Positions 54,500-62,356 of a stretch of 64,000 nt of DNA are shown here, one piece after another. The notes beneath the pieces are model-generated. The model had not been told where the DNA came from. It did no database searches and was given only the letters and a program-made list of their open reading frames with translations. The number at the start of each line of letters is the position of its first letter. Position 1 is the first letter of the stretch. The position numbers and the translations under genes are program-made. Source of the DNA: JADKAV01 sp963732355 (lineage in GTDB: Bacteria; Actinomycetota; Actinomycetes; S36-B12; UBA10799); NCBI GenBank assembly GCA_963732355.1, contig CAVSZD010000006.1:744001-808000 (forward strand), in the 5' to 3' direction.

Positions 54500-55905
54500 C
54501 CACCCCGAACCCGACACCGGCTGATCGTGCGGCTAAAGGCAAAAGTGCAAGGGCTCACGTCCCGCGCTCAAGTCACGGAGTTTTCGTGCCAGCGTCTGAC
54601 CGGCCGGATCCGGTCGCATTGCTGGAGTCGCAGGCAGCAAGCCGTGTCCCCGAACTCGTCCCCATCCGCTACGGGCGCATGCTCGTCTCTCCGTTCACGT
54701 TCTACCGTGGCTCTGCGCTCATCATGGCCAGTGACCTCTCGACCACGCCGGACTCAGGGTTGCGGGTGCAGGCGTGCGGCGATGCCCACCTGGCCAACTT
54801 CGGCGTATTCGGCTCCCCGGAGCGGTCCTTGGTGTTCGACATCAACGACTTCGACGAGACCGCGCCCGGGCCCTGGGAGTGGGACATCAAGCGGCTGGTC
54901 ACCAGTCTTGAGATCGCCGGACGGGCCAACGGGCACGACGCCGATCAGCGGTTCCGCACGGTCATGGGGGCCACGGCCGCCTACCGGGTCTCGATGGCGA
55001 ATTTCGCCGCCATGAACAATCTGGAGGTCTGGTACTCGCGCCTTGACTTCCTTGAGCAGTTCCAGCAGCTGCGGGCGAGCCGACCCGCGAAGGCGGCGAA
55101 GCGGACCGAGAAAGCCATCGCCAAAGCGCGCACGAAGGACTCGATGCAGGCCTTGGCCAAGCTCACCGAGGTCGTTGACGGGCAGCGCCGCATCATCAAC
55201 CAGCCGCCATTGATCATGCGTCTGGAAGATCTGGCCGCTCAGCGCGCGGGGCTGGAAGCCACGGATGTGCGCAAGGAGATCGAGGGGGTGCTGCGCGGCT
55301 ACCGACGCACGTTGCCGAGCGATCGTCGCCATCTGCTCAATCAGTACGAGTACGTCGACACGGCGTTGAAGGTCGTGGGCGTCGGCAGTGTCGGAACCCG
55401 GGCCTGGATCATGCTCATGCTCGGTCGCGACAGCGACGACCCGCTGTTCCTGCAGGCCAAGGAAGCGCAGGCCTCGGTGCTCGAGCGTTATGTCGTGCGC
55501 AGCGAGTTCGGCAACAACGGCCAGCGAGTCGTTGCCGGGCAGCGACTGATGCAGTCCACCAGCGACATCTTCCTCGGCTGGCACCGGATCATCAGCCCAC
55601 TGGATGGCCAGCCCCGCGACTTCTATGTGCGCCAGCTGCGCGATTGGAAGGGGTCGGCGGACGTGGACAACATCGACGCCGATCGTTTGTTCATGTACGG
55701 GCGGCTGTGTGCGTGGACTCTGGCCAAGGCACACGCCCGTTCTGGAGACCGGATCGCGATCGCGGCCTACTTGGGCAACGGGGATGTGTTCGACAAGGCC
55801 ATCGCCGCGTTCGCGGTCGCGTACGCCGAACAGAACGAAAAGGACTACGCGCAGCTGAAGCAGGCCGCCAAGTCCGGGCGGATCGAGGTCGTCTCAGGGT
55901 TCTGA
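54496..55905 (+). CDS. DUF2252 family protein
   Basis: ATG 54496 overlaps the SulP stop and gives 469 residues. GDAHLANFG, VFDINDFDETAPGPWEWD and IKRLVTSLEIAGR are the family hallmarks. The CGDAH/NDFDE set resembles kinase-like (aminoglycoside phosphotransferase-type) folds, which suggests a phosphotransfer or an ATP-binding role, but no member's reaction is certain. No signal peptide is seen. The stop is 6 bp from a convergent gene. It forms the third gene of the coupled operon. Confidence 0.88.
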   Translation: MTTPNPTPADRAAKGKSARAHVPRSSHGVFVPASDRPDPVALLESQAASRVPELVPIRYGRMLVSPFTFYRGSALIMASDLSTTPDSGLRVQACGDAHLANFGVFGSPERSLVFDINDFDETAPGPWEWDIKRLVTSLEIAGRANGHDADQRFRTVMGATAAYRVSMANFAAMNNLEVWYSRLDFLEQFQQLRASRPAKAAKRTEKAIAKARTKDSMQALAKLTEVVDGQRRIINQPPLIMRLEDLAAQRAGLEATDVRKEIEGVLRGYRRTLPSDRRHLLNQYEYVDTALKVVGVGSVGTRAWIMLMLGRDSDDPLFLQAKEAQASVLERYVVRSEFGNNGQRVVAGQRLMQSTSDIFLGWHRIISPLDGQPRDFYVRQLRDWKGSADVDNIDADRLFMYGRLCAWTLAKAHARSGDRIAIAAYLGNGDVFDKAIAAFAVAYAEQNEKDYAQLKQAAKSGRIEVVSGF

Positions 55906-55911
55906 GAGGTC

Positions 55912-56457
55912 TCAGGCGGGGCAGGCGGTTCCCGCGGGAGCCCGGCTGACCGGACCCAGGTCGCTCACCTCGTCGAAGGAGGCGATTCCGAACTCGAAAC
56001 TGTCCCCATTGCGTGCGAAGCCGACGCTCCAGCCCCCCTTGTTCCGGTCCTTGAACTCGGCGACCTGCGTCACCCACTTCGACGCGGAAGAGAACTTGGG
56101 GTAGCGGACGACCCAGGTCGTACCGGAATTGACCGCCACCGGACGCGAACCGATCCGGGTGGACCAAGCGCCGTTGTCGCACAACGTGATCTGGACCGCC
56201 TGGCCGTCACCCCGGTTGCCGGTGAAGGTGTAGCCGGCCAGCGCTGAACGGATCGTGGCCTCGCTCTTGCAGGTTCTGTATCGCTGCTTCAGACGTTTGG
56301 CCTGCGCCTTCTTGCCCGACTTGGCGGCCTGCTTGGCCTTCTTCTGGAGGGGTGCGCACGAGTCGGACGCGGTCACTTCTTGTGCGGCGACTGCCGGTAA
56401 GGCTGCGGTCGAGAGGCCGAAGCAGGCCAACGGAATAGCGATGCGGACCAGATCCAT
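55912..56457 (-). CDS. Secreted hypothetical protein
   Basis: A signal peptide (residues 1-24, MDLVRIAIPLACFGLSTAAL then PAVAAQ) precedes a basic Lys-rich stretch (KKAKQAAKSGKKAQAKRLKQ) with two Cys (CAPL and CKSE). A beta-rich domain follows (GYTFTGNRGDGQAVQITLCD, STRIGSRPVAVNSG). Two further Cys (TLCD, TACPA) could form a disulfide. The 181-residue protein has no recognised family. It is divergent from the small lipoprotein at 56729, with a palindrome and a tandem array in between. Confidence 0.65.
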   Translation of the reverse strand: MDLVRIAIPLACFGLSTAALPAVAAQEVTASDSCAPLQKKAKQAAKSGKKAQAKRLKQRYRTCKSEATIRSALAGYTFTGNRGDGQAVQITLCDNGAWSTRIGSRPVAVNSGTTWVVRYPKFSSASKWVTQVAEFKDRNKGGWSVGFARNGDSFEFGIASFDEVSDLGPVSRAPAGTACPA

Positions 56458-56543
56458 GCGGCCAATGTTAAGGGAGGTGTCGTTTGGTGATCAAGCTCCA
56501 GGCGTACGCCAAGAGGAACCGCGGCCTGGCGTGGAGGGCCCGC

Positions 56544-56611
56544 GTTAGAGGTTGTGCTGTTGGTTAGCGAATCCACGCGTTGTTTCTCTAACCAACAGCA
56601 CAACCTCTAAC
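56544..56611. repeat. 68-bp palindromic element, copy B
   Basis: The left arm of 28 bp begins GTTAGAGGTTGTGCTGTTGG and pairs with the right arm with one mismatch. The 12-base centre is TCCACGCGTTGT, the reverse complement of copy C's centre. It lies in a divergent gap. Confidence 0.9.
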
Positions 56612-56699
56612 CAGGAGCGGCGGGCCGGTCTAACCAGGAGCGGCGGGCCGGTCTAACCAGGAGCGGCGGGCCGGTCTAACCAGGAGCGGCGTACGCTGG
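56608..56699. repeat. Four-copy 23-bp tandem array joined to palindrome B
   Basis: TAACCAGGAGCGGCGGGCCG(GTC) starts at 56608, 56631, 56654 and 56677. The last copy diverges after 56691. The first unit begins within the last four bases of the palindrome, so the array grew from its edge. It ends 30 bp upstream of the lipoprotein start at 56729. Confidence 0.9.
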
Positions 56700-56728
56700 A
56701 GATACCGACTCGCGATGGGGGGGCCATC

Positions 56729-57088
56729 ATGAGGAAGACAATCACACTGTTGATCGCTGTGCTGTTCGCAGCCGTGCTGACCGGATGCAGTTCCGGTTCC
56801 GAGCAGCGGGCTGAACCGTTCGTCGGTCAGTGGGAGTCGACTGGGGGTGAGCAGATTGCGATGCGCGTCGACGCGCCCGTTGACGGCAAGTACGCGGTCA
56901 ATATCACCGGCGACAACGTCGACGTGAAGCTGTCAGCGCAGTCGACGGGCGACATGCTCTACGAGGCCAAGCCGGCCACCAAAACCGTGTGGACCTTCCG
57001 CCTGGTCGATGACGAGTTGCTGACCGCAACCGTCGAGCCGACTGGGCAGGCTGCGGTCTCCACGAGTTTCAAGCGCATCGGTGAGTGA
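56729..57088 (+). CDS. Small lipoprotein
   Basis: A G-rich stretch precedes ATG 56729. The 119-residue protein has a lipoprotein signal MRKTITLLIAVLFAAVLTGC and a beta-rich domain (FVGQWESTGGEQIAMRVDAP, GKYAVNITGDNVDVKLSAQS). The GQW start of the mature domain resembles small lipocalin-like lipoproteins. Function is unknown. The array of 23-bp repeats upstream may affect its expression. It is convergent with the next gene, 7 bp apart. Confidence 0.75.
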   Translation: MRKTITLLIAVLFAAVLTGCSSGSEQRAEPFVGQWESTGGEQIAMRVDAPVDGKYAVNITGDNVDVKLSAQSTGDMLYEAKPATKTVWTFRLVDDELLTATVEPTGQAAVSTSFKRIGE

Positions 57089-57095
57089 TCCGCTC

Positions 57096-58235
57096 CTAGC
57101 CGAGCGGCAGGCTCAGGTTGCCCTGCTGGGCTGACCAGATGCTGCTCATTCCCAGCCAGGTGGCCAAGCGGTGCAGTTCGGTCGTCAATGCCTGGGCCAC
57201 CCCGGCGGGTGCGTCCATCTGGGCGTGAGCGCCACGCACCCGGAGCACTCCTGCTTGCCGGTCGGTCTTGAGGTCCACCCGGGCCACCAACTGGCCGTCG
57301 CGCAGGAAGGGCAGGACGTAGTAGCCGAACTCGCGCTTGGGCTGCGGGGTGTAGATCTCGAGGCGGTGCCGGAACCCGAAGAGGCGCTCCACCCGGGTCC
57401 GGTCCCACAACAGGGAGTCGAAAGGGCCCAGCAGGGCGGTGCCGCGGTCGGTGCGGGGCACGGTGAGGTCGGGGTCCGCGAACCATGGACTGCCGTCAAC
57501 CAGTACGTGCCGCACGGTGCCGGCCCGCAGAGCTTCGGACAGGCCGAGGTCTACTACCGCCGGGGGCAGGCGGTAGTAGTCCTTGATCGTGCGCCTGTCG
57601 GCCACCCCGCTTGCCCGCACTGCGCGTGCGACGAGTTCGCCGGCGGCCCAATCGTCATCGACATTGGGCACGCCCCCCGGGATGTAGATCCGCTCGAAAG
57701 CGGCATTGCGACGCGATGTCGAGATCCGCCCGGCCCAGAAGAGGGCTTCGCAGGCGCTCTTGACAATCGACCAGTTCCAGCCCCAGTCGGAACGCTCGCG
57801 TGGATGATCTGTCTCAAGCCGGGCCTCGAGGTCGCGTGACGTTCCGGGTCCGGCGGCGACCTCCGCCTCCACCATGTCGAGCAGGCCCGGGTGCTCCGCG
57901 GCCGTGCGTCGCATGTTCCCCCACGCCTGGTCCTGCCATGAGCGCATTCGCCAGGCGAACAGGGCACGGTCCTTGGTGGCCATCAGACTCGCCTCGTGTG
58001 CCCAGTACTCGGTCGTGCTGCCGGCGTTGAAGAGCTGATCCACCGCGCCTTGTTGGGATTCGAGTCTGGCGAAGAAGGGGAGGTAGTGGGCGCGGGCGAC
58101 AACATTGACACTGTCGATCTGGACAGCACCGAGGTGCCGCAATAGCGCTAACGGGGCAGAGGTGCGGCGCTGGTCGAGTCGTTGCGCGCGCACAGCCACC
58201 CGGCGGGCCTGGTCCAGACGAAGGCGACGTTCCAT
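57096..58235 (-). CDS. AlkZ/YcaQ-like DNA glycosylase (AlkX type)
   Basis: The 379-residue winged-helix protein matches the HTH_42 (DUF1006) family of DNA crosslink glycosylases. LLRHLGAVQIDSVNVVARAH carries the catalytic motif in the QxD form (Gln-Ile-Asp), the version reported for YcaQ/AlkX. The AlkZ branch has QxQ. Other hallmarks are THSTEYWAHEASLM-like STTEYWAHEASLM, LFWAGRI, and LLGPFDSLLWDRTRVERLFG near the C-terminus. It should unhook alkylated or crosslinked bases. No biosynthetic cluster is adjacent. It is divergent from a DHA2 exporter. Confidence 0.85.
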   Translation of the reverse strand: MERRLRLDQARRVAVRAQRLDQRRTSAPLALLRHLGAVQIDSVNVVARAHYLPFFARLESQQGAVDQLFNAGSTTEYWAHEASLMATKDRALFAWRMRSWQDQAWGNMRRTAAEHPGLLDMVEAEVAAGPGTSRDLEARLETDHPRERSDWGWNWSIVKSACEALFWAGRISTSRRNAAFERIYIPGGVPNVDDDWAAGELVARAVRASGVADRRTIKDYYRLPPAVVDLGLSEALRAGTVRHVLVDGSPWFADPDLTVPRTDRGTALLGPFDSLLWDRTRVERLFGFRHRLEIYTPQPKREFGYYVLPFLRDGQLVARVDLKTDRQAGVLRVRGAHAQMDAPAGVAQALTTELHRLATWLGMSSIWSAQQGNLSLPLG

Positions 58236-58585
58236 GTGGCTTCACAACTTACCGCTGCGCTCAGGCCGTGCGGTCGGGTCACTGAGGGGTCCGCACGGTA
58301 CAGGTTCCGGAAACCGCCTGACGGCACGGCCGGAGTCAGGACGTCTCCACGGTTTCGGTAGCGTACGTCCAAGCGAGCCGGGGTGTTTGATGAACATGTC
58401 GGTGGCCTACCCCCGATGGGTGATGCCACCACGACGATGATGAGGCAGTCTCTGACCGGGAAGGTGAGTCATGAGCGCGCTGACACCGGTTTCTGGCGAC
58501 ATGGCGGGGCGCGAGGGTTGTGTTCGAACTGATGGCGCAGTGAGCACCTGCGGCAGAACCCGAGGATTATGAGGCAGGGATATCC
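58236..58585. other. 350-bp divergent gap without a supported gene
   Basis: The gap separates the glycosylase and exporter genes. It must hold promoters for both, but no clear -10/-35 pair stands out. GGTTCCGGAAACC at about 58301 is a near-palindrome. No regulator gene lies here. Confidence 0.55.
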
Positions 58586-60184
58586 ATGAAGCGTTGGGGA
58601 CCACTGGTTGCACTGGCGATAGCCCAGTTCGTAATGGTTTTGGATCAATCCGTGATGAACGTCTCGATCAGTGCGCTGGTCGAGGACTTCGACACGACCG
58701 TGACGACGATCCAGGCTGTCATCACGCTCTACTGCCTTGTCATGGCGATGTTCATGCTCACGGGAGCGAAGATCGGGGACATCATCGGGCGCCGCCGGGC
58801 GTTCATCGTGGGGCTGATCATCTACGCCGCAGGATCCACCATCACGGCTTTTGCCCCCACCGTTCTGATCCTCGCGCTGGGATGGTCGGTTCTCGAGGGC
58901 CTGGGCGCGGCCCTGGTGCTTCCAGCGCTTGCGGCGCTGATCGCGGGGAACTTCGAGGGGGCGTCGCGCAAGACCGCCTACGCCGTGATCGGTGGAGTGG
59001 CCGGTGCCGGGATCGCGATCGGTCCGATTCTTGGTGGGTGGGCGACCACGACATTCACGTGGCGGATCGTGTTCCTGTTCGAGGTGGTGCTGGTAGGGGT
59101 GATCCTGCTCATGACCCGCCTGCTGGGCGATGCTGCCAGGGAGGGCGCGACCCCGAAACTGGACTTCGTGGGTACCGTGCTCTCCGCAGTAGGCCTAGGG
59201 GCCATAGTGATGGGCGTCCTGCAGTCGAGCACGTGGGGTTGGATCCAGCCCAAGGACTCGCCCGTGACCCCCTTCGGGTTCTCCCTGACCCCGTTCGTGG
59301 TGATGGGCGGCGCGCTGCTGATCTGGGCCTTCGTGGCCTGGCAACACCGGCGCGAGGCATCTGGTACAGATCCCCTGGTGCACATGGACCTTCTGAAAGT
59401 GCCACCGTTGCGTTCCGGTCTGGTCGGCCTGTTCACCCAGAACCTGATCCTGATGGGCGTGTTCTTCGTCGTGCCCCTGTACCTTCAGCTCGTGTTGGGT
59501 CTTGACGCACTGCAGACCGGCGTGAAGATGCTGCCGGTTTCCATCACCATGTTCATTGCTGCTGCGATGGGCTCTCGATTGTCGCTGCGCTTCTCGGTGC
59601 GAGGCATCGTGCGCACCGGCCTGGTTCTGTCGGCTGTTGCCATTCTGATGCTGCTGGCAACCATCGAACCCACGCTGGATGACTCGGCCTTCGCCTGGTC
59701 CATGGCCGTACTGGGGGTCGGGATGGGCTTGATCGTCTCCCAGTTGGGCAATGTCGTGCAATCGTCGGTGGACGCGTCCGGCCGTGCGGAGGCTGGCGGC
59801 CTGCAATTCACCGGCCAGCAGTTGGGGTCCTCGCTCGGTGTCGCCCTCATCGGGGCGATCGTCCTGTCGGGTCTCACCAGCGTGTTCGTCAAGAACGTCC
59901 AGGAGGACGACCGAATCAGTGCAGCGGTCGCTGAACAGGTGGGTGTCGCAGCCGGGACGGGTTTGGATTTCGTGTCGTCTGAGCAGATCGCAGCGGCGGC
60001 GCAGGGAGCGGGGATCAGTCAGCAGGAGACCGACGCGATCGTGTCGGGCTACGAGGATGCCCAGTTGCAGGCGTTGAAGGTGGGCTTGCTGGCCACCGGG
60101 GCGCTCGTGCTGCTGTCGCTGTCGTCGACGCGGGAACTGCCGAGCGCCGTCGCGAAGACCCAGGACCAGGCGGTGTCGGTCTAG
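58586..60184 (+). CDS. DHA2 family MFS drug exporter
   Basis: The 532-residue protein has about fourteen helices. VAGAGIAIGPILGGWATT is motif C of drug:H+ antiporters, MVLDQSVMNVSISALVEDFD fits motif D of the EmrB/QacA branch, and DIIGRRRAFIVG is motif A. It should export toxic compounds using the proton gradient. The start at ATG 58586 follows a weak purine stretch (GAGGCAGGGA). No TetR or MarR regulator is adjacent. The pair with a DNA glycosylase suggests defence against a DNA-damaging compound, which is only a positional inference. Confidence 0.9.
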   Translation: MKRWGPLVALAIAQFVMVLDQSVMNVSISALVEDFDTTVTTIQAVITLYCLVMAMFMLTGAKIGDIIGRRRAFIVGLIIYAAGSTITAFAPTVLILALGWSVLEGLGAALVLPALAALIAGNFEGASRKTAYAVIGGVAGAGIAIGPILGGWATTTFTWRIVFLFEVVLVGVILLMTRLLGDAAREGATPKLDFVGTVLSAVGLGAIVMGVLQSSTWGWIQPKDSPVTPFGFSLTPFVVMGGALLIWAFVAWQHRREASGTDPLVHMDLLKVPPLRSGLVGLFTQNLILMGVFFVVPLYLQLVLGLDALQTGVKMLPVSITMFIAAAMGSRLSLRFSVRGIVRTGLVLSAVAILMLLATIEPTLDDSAFAWSMAVLGVGMGLIVSQLGNVVQSSVDASGRAEAGGLQFTGQQLGSSLGVALIGAIVLSGLTSVFVKNVQEDDRISAAVAEQVGVAAGTGLDFVSSEQIAAAAQGAGISQQETDAIVSGYEDAQLQALKVGLLATGALVLLSLSSTRELPSAVAKTQDQAVSV

Positions 60185-60555
60185 CAGCTCAGGGCAGCAG
60201 CCCGAGTTCGCGGCCACGACGTACTGGCGCTTGAGGTGATCGGCCTTGACCAAGCGGAGGCCTCACGGGTCACCCGTTCGAGGTTTCCCTCGGAGGATCT
60301 GCAGGATCTGCTGCGCCACCTGATAACGGCAGAATTCAAAGTGGTCGGCGTAGCGACTTTCTGAGCGGTCGCCGGTGGCGCCGCGGTGTGGCACAGAGTT
60401 GCTGGTCAGGGCTGTTGGGAGCGTCCAGGCTCGCGCGGTCCATTCACGCCGCTCATCATCGGGCAGACGTATCTGAGAACACGCGCCGTGCGGACAGGGT
60501 GGCGGTCGCGATTGCGTTTTCACGCCGGTAACACGGACGTAGTAGGGTCACCGAC
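60185..60555. other. 371-bp gap with a possible gene remnant
   Basis: A + strand frame at 60212-60361 reads GHDVLALEVIGLDQAEASRV and ends RHLITAEFKVVGVATF followed by TGA. It looks protein-like but has no good start and matches no family I know, so it may be a remnant. The - strand open frame across 60263-60523 has poor composition. The end of the gap contains the promoter of the next gene. Confidence 0.3.
60543..60555 (+). promoter_or_regulatory. Leaderless promoter of the AAE-type transporter
   Basis: TAGGGT (60543-60548) fits TANNNT and ends 7 nt before GTG 60556. No ribosome-binding site lies between. Confidence 0.4.
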
Positions 60556-62139
60556 GTGATCGTTGACCTCTTGGTCGAACACACCGTCCTGCTCTACTTC
60601 CTCTACATCGCGGTCGGCGCCGTCCTCGGGCAGGTCCGCATTCGTGGAGTGTTGATCGGACCAGCGGCGGTCCTGTTCGCGGCCCTTGCCATCTCAGCCT
60701 TCGATGCGCGGCTGGCGCTGCCCGAGATCGTGGGCCAGATCGGTCTGGTTCTCTTCGCGTACTGCGTGGGTGTGAACAGCGGGCCGACCTTCTTCGACAC
60801 CCTGCGCACCGGCGGTCGGGCGGTCGCCCTGGTGGCAGTCACGCTGCTGGTTGCTGCCGGGGTAGCAATCGGGGCAGGCGCATTGGCTGGGCTGACGCCT
60901 GCGTTGACGGCCGGGGCATTCACGGGGGCCTTGACCAACACGCCCGCACTGGCCGCTGCCACCGAGCAGTTGAACTCCTCCGAGCCCACGGTCGGGTACT
61001 CAGTGACCTACGTGTTCGGCGTGATCGGGATGCTCATCGCTGCGGCCTCGGCGCTCAAGGGCAAGACCGAGCCCAAGGTGTCGGCAGTGCCCGAGCCTGA
61101 ACCCGAATTGACGATGGCCAGCGTGCGGGTGGAGGTCTCCGGCTTGCCGAGCCTGCGGGACCTGATCACCGAGTTCGACGACCGGATCCGCTTCTCGCGG
61201 GTACGGCACAACCGACGCGTGACGATTGCCACCGACGACTTCGCCCCGGCGCCAGGGGATGTGGTTTCGGTGATCGGGCCGGAGAACGTAGTGGGGGAGG
61301 TCGTGGCCCGGCTCGGGCACGAATCCTCGCTGCACCTTGAACTGGACCGCAAGGAGTTGGACTTCCGCCGGATGGCCGTGTCGAACGACGACGTCGCGGG
61401 CCGGCCGCTGGGTGAGTTGGGCCTGCTGGACAAATTCGGCGCCACCGCCACACGCGTGCGCCGCGGAGACATCGACTTCCTGGCCACCGACGACTTCGTC
61501 ATCCACGTGGGTGACCGCATCCGGATCACTGCACCCAAGGCCCGCATGGACGAACTGTCGAAGTTCTTCGGCGACTCCGAGCACGCAGCCAGTGCGCTTA
61601 ACCCGATCGGTTTCATGCTCGGCATCGTGATCGGTCTGCTCATCGGACTGATTGCCGTGCCGCTGCCCGGGGGCGCGAAGCTGTCGCTGGGTATCGCTGG
61701 GGGCACACTGGTCGCGGGCCTGGTTCTCGGGCGACTGCACCGGACCGGGCCGATTCTGTGGTCGATCCCCTTCCCTACGGCCAACGCTCTGGGCCAGTAC
61801 GGGATGCTTGCCTTCCTCGCCTACGCCGGTTCCACCTCCGGGTCCAAGTTGGTGCAAGCTCTGCAGACCGACGTGGGGCCGCGGTTGTTCGTGGTGGGTC
61901 TTGTCGTGACGTTGACCGCGGCCCTGATGCTGCGGATCATCGGCCCGCGTTGGGGCGGGGTCAGTGGCCCGGTTCTTGCCGGTTCGCTGGCCGGTGCGCA
62001 GACCCAACCCGCGGTGCTGGCCTTCGCCAACGAGCGCACGACGTCCGATCCGCGCGTGAGTCTGGGTTACGCGCTGGTCTACCCGGTGGCCATGATCTTG
62101 AAGGTGCTGATCGCGCCGCTGATCGGGCTGGTGGGCTGA
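60556..62139 (+). CDS. AAE-type transporter with two TrkA-C domains
   Basis: The 527-residue protein has two blocks of about five helices around two RCK/TrkA-C domains (about 195-345, EVSGLPSLRDLITEFDDRIR ... GDIDFLATDDFVIHVGDRI). The helix ends GLTPALTAGAFTGALTNTPA and VSGPVLAGSLAGAQTQPAVL are the duplicated aspartate:alanine exchanger motif. Family members exchange aspartate for alanine or transport other anions, so the substrate is unknown. GTG 60556 is the natural start. It reads towards the palindrome at 62220. Confidence 0.88.
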   Translation: MIVDLLVEHTVLLYFLYIAVGAVLGQVRIRGVLIGPAAVLFAALAISAFDARLALPEIVGQIGLVLFAYCVGVNSGPTFFDTLRTGGRAVALVAVTLLVAAGVAIGAGALAGLTPALTAGAFTGALTNTPALAAATEQLNSSEPTVGYSVTYVFGVIGMLIAAASALKGKTEPKVSAVPEPEPELTMASVRVEVSGLPSLRDLITEFDDRIRFSRVRHNRRVTIATDDFAPAPGDVVSVIGPENVVGEVVARLGHESSLHLELDRKELDFRRMAVSNDDVAGRPLGELGLLDKFGATATRVRRGDIDFLATDDFVIHVGDRIRITAPKARMDELSKFFGDSEHAASALNPIGFMLGIVIGLLIGLIAVPLPGGAKLSLGIAGGTLVAGLVLGRLHRTGPILWSIPFPTANALGQYGMLAFLAYAGSTSGSKLVQALQTDVGPRLFVVGLVVTLTAALMLRIIGPRWGGVSGPVLAGSLAGAQTQPAVLAFANERTTSDPRVSLGYALVYPVAMILKVLIAPLIGLVG

Positions 62140-62164
62140 CGTCGCACCGTCCCCGACGCGCCCG

Positions 62165-62219
62165 CCGGCCGCCCAGCTCGTGGTTGAACCGGCCGCCCAG
62201 CTCGTGGTTAGAGCTCGTG
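62165..62219. repeat. 24-bp tandem repeat upstream of palindrome C
   Basis: CCGGCCGCCCAGCTCGTGGT begins at 62165 and 62189 (24-bp period), followed by a partial third copy (GCTCGTGGTTAGAG). GTTAGAG, the palindrome's left tip, is already present at 62207, so the array grew from that edge. Confidence 0.85.
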
Positions 62220-62287
62220 GTTAGAGGTTGTGCTGTTGGTTAGCGAAACAACGCGTGGATTCGCTAACCAACAGCACAACCTCTAAC
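62220..62287. repeat. 68-bp palindromic element, copy C (perfect arms)
   Basis: Both 28-bp arms are exact complements, from GTTAGAGGTTGTGCTGTTGG to the right end CACAACCTCTAAC. The 12-base centre is ACAACGCGTGGA, the reverse complement of copy B's centre. It lies in a convergent gap. Confidence 0.92.
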
Positions 62288-62289
62288 GC

Positions 62290-62340
62290 GGGCGGTTTCG
62301 GCGGGCGGGCGGTTTCGGCGGGCGGGCGGTTTCGGCGGGC
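62290..62340. repeat. Three-copy 17-bp tandem repeat after palindrome C
   Basis: GGGCGGTTTCGGCGGGC repeats exactly three times (62290, 62307, 62324), starting 3 bases after the palindrome. It ends 16 bp before the end of the convergent protease gene. Confidence 0.9.
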
Positions 62341-62356
62341 GGGCCGCCGGCCCCCG

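Noticed and set aside
56608..56699. Possible CRISPR array
   Set aside because: The 23-bp units are directly adjacent with no spacers, and no cas gene is in the window.
60263..60523. 86-codon - strand frame
   Set aside because: It lacks a ribosome site and motif, and the opposite strand reads more like protein.
61000..62007. 335-codon - strand frame
   Set aside because: It is antisense to the AAE-type transporter and has low-complexity polar composition.
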